Positions 31,721-39,983 of a stretch of DNA of 64,000 nucleotides are shown piece by piece. Made by a program: the position numbers and the translations under genes. This stretch comes from a virus: positions 78,453-142,452 of IMG/VR virus record IMGVR_UViG_3300042359_000646; one strand, given 5' to 3'. Numbering within the stretch: the stretch's first letter is position 1; every line of letters begins with the position of its first letter. The notes under the pieces are model-generated. The model saw nothing but the letters and a program-made list of their open reading frames with translations. It had not been told where the DNA came from and made no database searches.

Positions 31721-32466
31721 TGCCAGACTTCACATTCCCGAAAATTGATGGTTTTGAGTTCTTATCTCCAAGAAACAGTGTAGGCATACCTTTTGAGACA
31801 ATCTTTGCCGCAGAGGACAATTCGCTTCACCAGAAACTTAACGGCACGTATGATAAATTTTTTCCTTTGTATATCTTGACCAATATCCAAGGAGCATCGA
31901 CTAATTATCGACCCAGCATCAACCTTATCAGCGCCACAGGAACTGAAAAAAAACTAACAGGCTCACTAACCCCAATAGTCTATAAAGACAAAATCAATAG
32001 GCGAGAATACGGTCGCAAAGAACAGGTACATCCCACATTAGGTAATAAAGGGCTTATTCTGAATACAATCTATTACAGAGAGTTCCTAATACCTAAGCTC
32101 GACCCTCGATATTCCTTAATTATCGATAAAAAGTTCATCACCAACACAATTCAAAGACCAGCAGAGCAAGCTATAGACATCGGTAAAGCCACTTCTAGCG
32201 TCCTAGAGGCGTTTCCAAGAGGTAGTCTCGTCAAATACTCCAACTATTACTGGAGATGCCTTAAAGCCACTAAAGCCTACCCTACAGCTACCGATTCTGA
32301 CTGGCAGCAACTTCCTGAACGACAATCCATTTTCACTGCTGACATTTACTCAATTTTTGGCAGTGATGTGCAATATTTGCAAACTTACAGCGAAGACCGC
32401 AATTTTCGACCTGAACAACAAGATACCTCTTTGGTTACATATAATGTTTCTTGTTTTTATGGTTAG
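31720..32466 (+). CDS. Hypothetical virion-like protein, 248 aa
   Basis: ATG 31720 overlaps the RHH gene stop (TAATG). It is a beta-rich protein with many aromatic residues. About 187-220 (FPRGSLVKYSNYYWRCLK followed by AYPTATDSDWQQL) matches the small chitin-binding-like module in which a loop after G-D/S-L-V-x-Y and Y-W-R-C/A-x contacts carbohydrate. It does not resemble the LamG fibres. It may be a tail or collar protein, but the company of a regulator and tRNAs is odd. No firm family. Confidence 0.5.
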   Translation: MPDFTFPKIDGFEFLSPRNSVGIPFETIFAAEDNSLHQKLNGTYDKFFPLYILTNIQGASTNYRPSINLISATGTEKKLTGSLTPIVYKDKINRREYGRKEQVHPTLGNKGLILNTIYYREFLIPKLDPRYSLIIDKKFITNTIQRPAEQAIDIGKATSSVLEAFPRGSLVKYSNYYWRCLKATKAYPTATDSDWQQLPERQSIFTADIYSIFGSDVQYLQTYSEDRNFRPEQQDTSLVTYNVSCFYG

Positions 32467-32474
32467 ATAAAGAG

Positions 32475-32645
32475 ATGAAAAATAAATCATCTTGGACTTT
32501 GCCGCCAGAGTCTATCAATCCTTGGCAAGACCTGTTAGACACTGCAAATATGCTTAGAGACACTCCTACAACTGAAACTTTAGTGCTTCCAGCTTGTGTG
32601 GCTGCTAAACTAGAAAAACGTTGGAAAGAAGGACAAAAGAAATGA
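32475..32645 (+). CDS. Hypothetical protein, 56 aa
   Basis: The start chosen is ATG 32475 (MKNKSSWTLPPES); the frame extends to 32451 but only overlaps the gene before it. The product has a helix (WQDLLDTANMLRDTPTTETL) and a basic end (EKRWKEGQKK). Its TGA overlaps an 18-codon frame at 32642-32698 (ITWILAVWQLIKFVPWR after Met), which would be a very small membrane peptide; that frame is not annotated separately because its support is thin. The tRNA cluster follows. Confidence 0.45.
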   Translation: MKNKSSWTLPPESINPWQDLLDTANMLRDTPTTETLVLPACVAAKLEKRWKEGQKK

Positions 32646-32749
32646 TTACTTGGATTTTGGCTGTTTGGCAACTTATCAAATTTGTACCTTGGAGATAATA
32701 CCTCTTAAGATAGATATACATAAGTTTAGTTTGTGTTATATTAAAAATT

Positions 32750-32821
32750 GCAGAGATGAAGCAATAGCGGCTTGCCATCCTCATAAGTTGGACATCATTC
32801 AGTGCGAATCTGAACTCTGCC
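32750..32821 (+). tRNA. tRNA-Met (CAT)
   Basis: The cloverleaf is clear: D-stem AAGC/GCTT, anticodon loop CTCATAA with anticodon CAT (32782-32784), T-arm TTCAG-TGCGAAT-CTGAA with a fully paired five-base stem, and an acceptor stem GCAGAG pairing with CTCTGC. The anticodon stem has one T-T mismatch, and the acceptor has only six firm pairs. With CAT it could decode AUG or, if the first base is lysidine-modified, AUA. It leads a cluster with three further tRNA genes downstream. Confidence 0.7.
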
Positions 32822-32829
32822 TCCAATAC

Positions 32830-32903
32830 GCGGAACTAGCTCAATTTGGTAGAGCCAGCCCCTTCCAAGGGAAAGGTTAAGAGTTCAAGTCTCTCGTTTC
32901 GCT
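32830..32903 (+). tRNA. tRNA-Gly (TCC)
   Basis: Acceptor GCGGAAC pairs with GTTTCGC (one G-T pair), D-stem GCTC/GAGC, anticodon loop CTTCCAA with TCC (32864-32866), and T-arm AAGAG-TTCAAGT-CTCTC. The lower two pairs of the anticodon stem are mismatched (A-A and G-A), which is tolerated in some phage tRNAs but may lower function. It reads GGA, a common glycine codon in AT-rich phage genes. Confidence 0.75.
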
Positions 32904-32906
32904 TAA

Positions 32907-32979
32907 TCCTCTATAGCTCAGTTGGTAGAGCGTCGCGCTGTTAACGCGAATGTCCTTGGTTCGAGTCCAAGTGGAGGAG
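32907..32979 (+). tRNA. tRNA-Asn (GTT)
   Basis: A regular cloverleaf: acceptor TCCTCTA with TGGAGGA, D-stem GCTC/GAGC, anticodon stem TCGCG/CGCGA around the loop CTGTTAA with GTT (32939-32941), variable loop ATGTC, T-arm CTTGG-TTCGAGT-CCAAG. It begins three bases after tRNA-Gly, which suggests processing from one precursor transcript. Confidence 0.88.
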
Positions 32980-32982
32980 TCT

Positions 32983-33054
32983 GGGTTATTAGCTCAGTGG
33001 GAGAGCAGTGGTTTTGTAAACCAAAGGTCGTCAGTCCGAATCTGACTTTGGGCT
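32983..33054 (+). tRNA. tRNA-Thr-like (TGT) with broken acceptor stem
   Basis: D-stem GCTC/GAGC, anticodon loop TTTGTAA with TGT, anticodon stem with four of five pairs, and a T-arm GTCAG-TCCGAAT-CTGAC with all five pairs. The acceptor halves at the usual positions (GGGTTAT and TTTGGGC) pair at only about three positions. GGGTTA could instead pair with TAATCC (33055-33060), which would place seven extra bases after the T-arm. It may be a degenerate tRNA or a tRNA-like RNA. Its 3' end reaches the stop codon of the convergent gene. Confidence 0.45.
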
Positions 33055-34988
33055 TAATCCTTAATTTCAATGTTCTCCCTTACATCACCCACAAAGCCGC
33101 TTGGGAAGAGCGACGGCTGTTCCCCTAGCTCTGCTTGCTGTTCAGGGTTTGGCGCAAACACCAGAAGCGATTCCGAGTCATTTGCAGCAATAGGTCTGTA
33201 CCCAATATTGTAAGTACTAATTCCTCCAGCACCAAAGCTCCCTAATATCTGATTGTAGACGTTTATGTAAGCATTCTGGCTATTAAGTGCATTTGGCGGA
33301 TAGAAGCCCGACACAGCCGCAAAACCCGACTGAGGTATTGTAACTGAGCTATCGTAATATCTATCGCCAGAGGACGAATTACTGACAACTCTGCGAGGAT
33401 TGACTTGATAGTAGTAACAGCCATCGTGCGAAAATAGTGGCGGCATCGAGTATTTCAACACAAACTCAAAAATACCTTGCCTAACAGCCCAAAAGCCACT
33501 CTCAGGGTTAATAGGCGTACCCCAAGTAGTCATAGCTCTATTAGGTATATCGGTTTTTATAAGTGCGCCATAAGGATTTGCGCCATCAACAAATAGTGCA
33601 GATTTAAAAGTACCTCCAGTGGAGCTTAATCTATCGCCAAAATACGTGAACTGATTTTTAACTGTTGGGTAAACATCTAAAATTTTGCCATAAGTCCACC
33701 AATACTGATATCCCCATGAATAGCTGACACCCCTTTCACCTTGCGCGTACTTAATGTCATAAGGTTGCTCAATTTTTCCTTCTGCCATACCCATATCAAG
33801 TCGCAGCATATTTACACCTTCCTTAGAAGCCGCTAGTACTCCAAAAGGATTAGGTCGCAACACATTTGATTCTTGCTTATATTTGTGTAAACTGAATCTA
33901 GCTTCATCAGTCCCGTAGTCAGGGTCTTTTCGCTTAGATGCAAGCCGATAGTTGGTATTTCCGACGTAAGTGGCTTGGGAGTTGCAGGTTTCAGTGATTG
34001 TTTTTTGAGTCAGGTAATTAGCTGACATTTCAGGACGCAAACACAAATCAAGGGCATAGTTCGAGTTTCTTTTCTGCACAAGTACCGAAGTTTCGTCAAA
34101 AGCTTGTTGGTCAAATTGCACGGAGGCATTTCTACTGCGTTTCCTAAGTACTGACTGCCCTCTGCACCAAGTAAATGAATATGTTGGTGTAACACTGTAG
34201 GAAACAACCGTAACGCCTAATCTGGACTTACCATTACTGATTTGCTTATATCTGCTATCATCTCTTGGCGCAAACCCGTATACAGGAATTTTGTCGTCTG
34301 AGTCGATGGCTAAAGCGCCCCAAATACCTCCCCCCAAGTACTTAAGCGACTCCAGAGAGAAATTCTCCTTGAAACAGCTAGGAACTCCAGTATCATCAAG
34401 GTTAAGCTCATATACTGTCTTTTCTGTAACAACTATTCCATCATTAGCTGGTGATATGTCTGCATTGTCGATAGTAACCAAACGCCAGTCCACATCTTTT
34501 AAGCCATATTGCCTAGTAACAACAGATTTAACATAGGCAAGATGTACGCTCCAGCCTTCTCGGTTTTTAGAGTTGGCTGTAACAAACGCTTTTATCTGGG
34601 TCTGGTAGCTATCACAGAAAAAAGTGAAGATTGGTTCGTTAACGCCGTACAGGTCTTCATCGACGAAAACTGAGAAGTAGTTGATGAGGTCTTCTTCTGT
34701 CTCTGGGAACTTAACTGGCGCTGGCAGAGGGAATTGGGCTAGCACAGCGCTTCGCTCTAAGTTGGCTTGAGCTATACGCAACCGAGATGTGACGGTATCG
34801 ATGGAAAGTTGGTCGAGCCGTCTGACCGTGACTAATTTAAAAAGTGATTCTGTCGATTTTCTTTGTTGGGTTCGTTTTTGCGTTCTCGTTTCTACGACAG
34901 ATTGATTGGAAATTAGTAACCATTCATTCGTCTGATTTTCGCGAAGATAAATTTTTCCTGTAGAATCACGTTTGATAAATCTTCCCAT
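33054..34988 (-). CDS. Virion-type structural protein, 644 aa
   Basis: Last gene of the minus-strand fibre block, five bases after the 1644-residue gene. The N-terminus opens with a small beta unit (MGRFIKRDSTGKIYLRE, NEWLLISN), then a basic helix pair and LINYFSVFVDEDLYGVNEP. The remainder is Tyr/Trp-rich with mixed strands (GVSYSWGYQYWWTYG, DRYYDSSVTIPQSGFAAVSG). No LamG or FN3 repeat is visible. It may be a baseplate or tail-tip protein unique to this phage group. Translation probably ends just inside the tRNA cluster. No family assigned. Confidence 0.55.
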   Translation of the reverse strand: MGRFIKRDSTGKIYLRENQTNEWLLISNQSVVETRTQKRTQQRKSTESLFKLVTVRRLDQLSIDTVTSRLRIAQANLERSAVLAQFPLPAPVKFPETEEDLINYFSVFVDEDLYGVNEPIFTFFCDSYQTQIKAFVTANSKNREGWSVHLAYVKSVVTRQYGLKDVDWRLVTIDNADISPANDGIVVTEKTVYELNLDDTGVPSCFKENFSLESLKYLGGGIWGALAIDSDDKIPVYGFAPRDDSRYKQISNGKSRLGVTVVSYSVTPTYSFTWCRGQSVLRKRSRNASVQFDQQAFDETSVLVQKRNSNYALDLCLRPEMSANYLTQKTITETCNSQATYVGNTNYRLASKRKDPDYGTDEARFSLHKYKQESNVLRPNPFGVLAASKEGVNMLRLDMGMAEGKIEQPYDIKYAQGERGVSYSWGYQYWWTYGKILDVYPTVKNQFTYFGDRLSSTGGTFKSALFVDGANPYGALIKTDIPNRAMTTWGTPINPESGFWAVRQGIFEFVLKYSMPPLFSHDGCYYYQVNPRRVVSNSSSGDRYYDSSVTIPQSGFAAVSGFYPPNALNSQNAYINVYNQILGSFGAGGISTYNIGYRPIAANDSESLLVFAPNPEQQAELGEQPSLFPSGFVGDVRENIEIKD

Positions 34989-34993
34989 CTCAG

Positions 34994-37900
34994 TTAATTT
35001 TTTGCTAATGGTAAATTTGGCGGAGTAAAATCTGAATTATATCTAGTAGTGCCGTAGGTTATTCTAAATGATTGAATGTAACCTGAGAAATTCGTAATAG
35101 CTGCTCCTATATGTAAATCTGCATCCCAACTCATATCACTATTCTTAGTTTTGTCGCGAAGCTCACCATCAATATACAGCTTAGTGGATTTTGTACTAGC
35201 AGAATTAGTTAGAGCAACGTGAAACCACTTCCGCACCTCTAAATCTTCAGCTATAGCAGGTTGAGTGTAATTTGGGTTGCTCTTGTAGATGCGAAGTGTC
35301 GCCTCGTCATTGAATGCGAATATTTTTGGCGAGGTATTTCCCGATGAGAGAATGCCTTGCAAGATACTGTTCGACGAATATGAACCTGATAAAGAGGTCA
35401 CATCACCTACTATAGGCTCTGGTGCATACTCAACTGCATCTACTGCACTTCCAATCACCAAATTGTTACTACGAGTGAATAGTCCCGAAACAGCTTGAAT
35501 ACTTGTGTTAAAAGTACTTGACAATGAGGTGTAGACTTTATATCCAAGAGCATTAGCCATTTTTGACCACTCCGCAACAAACCCATTAGCTCCCTTAACT
35601 CTATTTTCTGCCACTTCTGGAGATTCAATCGCTGAATCACTAGTAACCGAAACGCTATTAACATCGCCAACCAATTTATTGTCAAATCCATCTACTTTCC
35701 TTGAAAAATCACTCGTATTTGATATATCAACAACATAATCAGTAGCTCCAACAATATCACTCCAACTAATATTGAATGAAGTCGGTGTTACATCGGACGC
35801 AGGGCTTGCAATAGGGGCAGAAAGAGAGAATGTGGTCAATGAGGACAAATAGATGTAGAACTCGATGCAATAGTCTTGGTTGGCGCTCAGAGGCTGCTGA
35901 AGCGTTGCCACAATGCTCGAACCCTGACCATTAAACCGCATAGACTTTAACAAGCCAGTAGGATACTCATCTCCGACTACATCGACATTATTTACTGCAA
36001 GTGTGACCTCATACTGGCTCTCGTCAACGATATTCGTTCCAGTGGGTTGAAGCAGCAGCAATGTTTGGTTGTAGTACGGGTCGGGTAAGTAGGCGGGAAC
36101 CACAGCAATCCTAGTAAGTGTGTTCGATGCTTGATTCAAAGTGCCAATTGCCGATGCGACCGTATTTGCCGCCACTGAGACTGAAAAAGTACCACTTGTG
36201 AGCGCCTGAATTTCAAACGAGTAGCTATTGTTGTTACTTGCCTTGAGAAGACCACCCACAATACAATTAGTCAGTGTCAGAGCCGCCAAACTGAAGGCTG
36301 GAGCATCTTTGTTGAGAGTAACTGTCGCATATAGCTTGTAGCTGTTATCGTTAGGCTGAGTAGTGGCAAAAACAATAGTGAAAGGACTATTCTCTACAAA
36401 AACGGCTGTATTGTTGGTAGTTGCGCTGAAATCCTTGTTTGGTAAGCTTGGCTCATTGTGAATTGCTATGTTGAAGTACACTTTCTGGTCAGTTACTTCG
36501 TTTTCCAATAATAGCGTTGCAACATAAGTGTTGTACTGAGTATTCACAACGTCAGCAGATTGCCCTAAAATCGTCACTACAGGCAAATTAGTAAGCGCGA
36601 TGATGCTATTGAAGGTCAGCGACAGTGTATTGCCATTGACAGCCTTATTTGACACGTAGTTGTCCGATACCAATGAAATGTAGTCGAGCAATTCTGTTAC
36701 ATCGAGGATATTTGTAACAAGTGGGTATGGGATTAGAGGTACATCGTGTTGGTAAGCTGTGTAGAGAGCTTTTCCAACTGTGAGGCGTAAGTTCGACAAA
36801 AAGTACGGTGCTTGAGTGACGCGATTTTTGTAGTAGCCAATTTTTAGGTCGCCACTAGAGATGTTGATAACATTACCTGACTGCACAAGCCCAATCCGCA
36901 CCCCATTACGATAAAACCGATAGACATTGCCCTTTTTCGTAATTGCAAAATGAGGGAATTTCTGCTGTAAGGTGTATGCTCCATTCTCGTATGCTGGATA
37001 AACTGGATTGTTACCTGAAAATACGTCTGTCTCAGCTAAAGTAACCCCAGAGAACAAGCTAGTAGGTAAGTCGATGCTTCGAGCCATGACTATGTTGCCA
37101 TTAACCGCTAGAACTGCAAAACCAAAACCAGACTTCTCGACAGAAAAGAGATGAGCTGTATTCTGAGGGCTAAAAGTGTTGCCGCGATAGTGAAATTCAA
37201 TAGTCCAATCCCCAGTAAGCACTAACGATGAACTTTGACCAATGGCTTCAAAATTATCATAAGTCAATCCAGACTGCTCTAATTGAGGCACTACCGCCAA
37301 AGAACTATCTGTACCTATAGGAAATACCGTAGAAGAAAATAACGTGTTGTTGGTGACTATTTCAGCTAGTTGATATTGGTTTGGTGAAACATCATTGATT
37401 GTGGTTGATAACTGAAAAGGTAGTTGCAAAATTGGGAAAGATTCAGCATAAATCCGTGCAAGCAAGTTACTTTTTGATGAGCTAATGTTAGAGTCCGTTA
37501 TACCAGCACCTTCTAGCGCCTGAACATACACCACACCTTGTTTTTCGGGAGTTATGTTGAATTGGTAAGTCTGCTTCAACTCGTCAATCAAATTTAGGTT
37601 GGACAAAACGCCATTTGAAACACCTATTTTGCTAATGTCGAACGTAGTGATAGCTGCATCCCAAGTAATTGTGCAACTGAAAGCTTCGTTAATGTAAGGG
37701 CTTGAACCGCTTGTTATGGTGGGTACAGGCGCATTTTTGTTGATGACATACGATTGACCTTCAAAGCTTAACTCACCTGTGTAATTCGATATAAGTGTTG
37801 AGATGCCTTTATATCTGACCGTTCTCCTATCTACAAAATTTAAGCCTAGTTTGCCATTACCAGTTCCAGTTGTGGCTGTAACAACGTACTCAAGCTCGTT

Positions 37901-39928
37901 ATTTTTGACAATGGTAGTCAGTGCCGCGCCAGCTACACCTTCTATCTGAGAAAGGCTAAAATCCGCAAGAACCAAGTTATCAACTGCTTGTGCAAGGTAA
38001 ACATACCACTGACAAGTGCTGGTGCTAATAGATGGGGTAGTGACGACAGTAACAATAGCCAAAATTCGTGCTTTGGGGTGAGTTAGCACGTTAGTTGTCA
38101 AAGGTAGAGGTTGTAGGCAGTGATTATAGAAATAGTCGTTAGGGACGGTCGAACTTACAAAGCGGTTGGCATTGGTGACGCGCAAACCCTTAACACCTAA
38201 AGTTCTTGTAGCCCCTCCACTAGATGATACCCAAGGCTGATACAGACTGCCAAATTTAAGTTCGAGTTTGTTTGTCTCTTGATACAGAGTGCCAGCGTAG
38301 GCAACCGTTTTTACATTAACTCCGTTGATATAGAAGTACAAAAAGCCGTCTTCCCTTGAAACAGCTAAATGAGTGTTAGGTTCGCCAAAAACCGATGCAA
38401 TTTTTACTGTGCTGGTAGTGATATTGGAGTTGATGGAGCCATTGTTGTAGAAAAGAATGTCTGTGCTAGGTAAAACGTAATCGGTCAAAGTACCGCCCCA
38501 TCGAGTTACTAAGTTGCCAGTTTCAGAGCTAAAAGTCTTCCAATTAATGCCATCTTCGCTGCAACTAAAGCTGAGATATGCCCCAAGCCTTCTGTGAATA
38601 TATTGTAAGTCAGAGTAAAAGCTAAAGTCAATGCTGGCAACTAGTTTGTTATTAGAGGTGAGCGACAGCAGATTAACCTTCTCAACACCATCTGTATCTG
38701 AAATATTGAGACTTAGCCATTCTTCTAAAGTTTTGTTCTGCAAAAGACCAGCATTATTCTCAAAAAGACCAAGATAAAGCTCCATAGTCCATCGGGAAGT
38801 AGATAAATTGGTCGTAATCTGCTCAGAGGTGTAAGTGGTGTTGCCTTCAAGTTCTAAGAAGCCGCTATTGAAGTTTGGTACTTTTTTGCGTAGCTCTGCA
38901 TTACTAAGTCGCTTGAAATTTGGTGCATAGTTATAGGCATCAAACTGTAGAGGGAAATTGAAGAGCGTAGCTGCGTAACTAGCATCAATCCTATTGGCTA
39001 CAGCGTTTTTTGGCAGTGGTAGGGTGTAATTGTAGAAAGAAGAGGAGTATCTTGAGACAGTTTTGGTGATTCTGAAGTTGGAGATGCCGCCACTAAAACT
39101 TGCATCAATCATATTGGTTGAGATAAAGCCAATCAGTGAGTCAGCAAGAAGTGGCGCTCCCAAAGAAAGCCTTGTTAGCGCAGTGTCAGCGTTGTCAGCA
39201 GCATTGAAAGTTAAGTTGTAGGAAAAAGTGTAGCTGTTTGTTTGTGTGAAATTGATGTAAGTTTTTAGTTGATTAGCTTCCCTGACAATTGCGACTGTGT
39301 AAAACTGATTGACGGCTATTGGTGAGGTGTTTATTTTGAAGGTCGCACCTTTAGAGTAGAAATAAAGGTCTGTGTTCAGTAAAAATAGTCCGTAGCCGTT
39401 CGTACTGTTGTTGGAGCTTGAAATACTTGGTGTTTGCCTGTAATCACCTGCATTGATTTGTATACAAGCCCCCATACCAAAAACAGTTTGAACTGGGTAA
39501 ATTGTGTCTACATAAAAAGACAAGTCAATAGTGAAATTATCCGTACCTAAACTAAACCCCTCAGAATATCCACTTAGTTGCACATCACAGTAGCTTGGCT
39601 TGACTAACGATTCACCTTGCCCTAGATTAAGTTCCGCAGCCCTACTGATACGATTTATTGCGTTTGGGATGCGTAGACATGAACTGACACCTGCAAGAGT
39701 CGGTATTCCTGTGGTTGGGTAATTTATTGCGGAATCGATGCTTGTTCCAGTGAAATTTTTGACATGGCGCTGAAAACGTGAATAATCGCGGCTAAATGGT
39801 AGACCTCGACTGTTATCGCTTGCGCTTCCTGAAATGAGCAAGATAACGTCATTGAAATATACGTCCTCGACCACAGAGTTCGTGGCATCAGCGCTTGCTA
39901 GGTATTTTGCTAGAGTCTTTCCTTCCAT
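34994..39928 (-). CDS. Giant LamG-repeat tail fibre protein, 1644 aa
   Basis: A 1644-residue fibre, the largest virion gene here after the tape measure. At least four LamG-type domains are recognisable by closing strands: ISNFRITKTVSRYSSSF (about 305), LGVKGLRVTNANRF (about 590), LSNLRLTVGKALYTAY (about 1070) and IQSFRITYGTTRYNSDF (near the end). Between them are Ig-like units in which VTLNKDAPAFSLAAL or NISKIG-type strands recur. The last LamG is interrupted by an FN3 pair (about 1390-1510). It probably forms a long side fibre that binds the cell surface. Confidence 0.75.
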   Translation of the reverse strand: MEGKTLAKYLASADATNSVVEDVYFNDVILLISGSASDNSRGLPFSRDYSRFQRHVKNFTGTSIDSAINYPTTGIPTLAGVSSCLRIPNAINRISRAAELNLGQGESLVKPSYCDVQLSGYSEGFSLGTDNFTIDLSFYVDTIYPVQTVFGMGACIQINAGDYRQTPSISSSNNSTNGYGLFLLNTDLYFYSKGATFKINTSPIAVNQFYTVAIVREANQLKTYINFTQTNSYTFSYNLTFNAADNADTALTRLSLGAPLLADSLIGFISTNMIDASFSGGISNFRITKTVSRYSSSFYNYTLPLPKNAVANRIDASYAATLFNFPLQFDAYNYAPNFKRLSNAELRKKVPNFNSGFLELEGNTTYTSEQITTNLSTSRWTMELYLGLFENNAGLLQNKTLEEWLSLNISDTDGVEKVNLLSLTSNNKLVASIDFSFYSDLQYIHRRLGAYLSFSCSEDGINWKTFSSETGNLVTRWGGTLTDYVLPSTDILFYNNGSINSNITTSTVKIASVFGEPNTHLAVSREDGFLYFYINGVNVKTVAYAGTLYQETNKLELKFGSLYQPWVSSSGGATRTLGVKGLRVTNANRFVSSTVPNDYFYNHCLQPLPLTTNVLTHPKARILAIVTVVTTPSISTSTCQWYVYLAQAVDNLVLADFSLSQIEGVAGAALTTIVKNNELEYVVTATTGTGNGKLGLNFVDRRTVRYKGISTLISNYTGELSFEGQSYVINKNAPVPTITSGSSPYINEAFSCTITWDAAITTFDISKIGVSNGVLSNLNLIDELKQTYQFNITPEKQGVVYVQALEGAGITDSNISSSKSNLLARIYAESFPILQLPFQLSTTINDVSPNQYQLAEIVTNNTLFSSTVFPIGTDSSLAVVPQLEQSGLTYDNFEAIGQSSSLVLTGDWTIEFHYRGNTFSPQNTAHLFSVEKSGFGFAVLAVNGNIVMARSIDLPTSLFSGVTLAETDVFSGNNPVYPAYENGAYTLQQKFPHFAITKKGNVYRFYRNGVRIGLVQSGNVINISSGDLKIGYYKNRVTQAPYFLSNLRLTVGKALYTAYQHDVPLIPYPLVTNILDVTELLDYISLVSDNYVSNKAVNGNTLSLTFNSIIALTNLPVVTILGQSADVVNTQYNTYVATLLLENEVTDQKVYFNIAIHNEPSLPNKDFSATTNNTAVFVENSPFTIVFATTQPNDNSYKLYATVTLNKDAPAFSLAALTLTNCIVGGLLKASNNNSYSFEIQALTSGTFSVSVAANTVASAIGTLNQASNTLTRIAVVPAYLPDPYYNQTLLLLQPTGTNIVDESQYEVTLAVNNVDVVGDEYPTGLLKSMRFNGQGSSIVATLQQPLSANQDYCIEFYIYLSSLTTFSLSAPIASPASDVTPTSFNISWSDIVGATDYVVDISNTSDFSRKVDGFDNKLVGDVNSVSVTSDSAIESPEVAENRVKGANGFVAEWSKMANALGYKVYTSLSSTFNTSIQAVSGLFTRSNNLVIGSAVDAVEYAPEPIVGDVTSLSGSYSSNSILQGILSSGNTSPKIFAFNDEATLRIYKSNPNYTQPAIAEDLEVRKWFHVALTNSASTKSTKLYIDGELRDKTKNSDMSWDADLHIGAAITNFSGYIQSFRITYGTTRYNSDFTPPNLPLAKN

Positions 39929-39983
39929 TACCTTCCTTTTATTCGCTTACGCTCATTTCTTTCTGTCTACGAACGCCAGTGAG

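Noticed and set aside
32642-32698. 18-codon hydrophobic frame before the tRNA cluster
   Set aside because: Start overlaps the previous stop, but the frame is too short and has no further support, so it is mentioned only with its neighbour.
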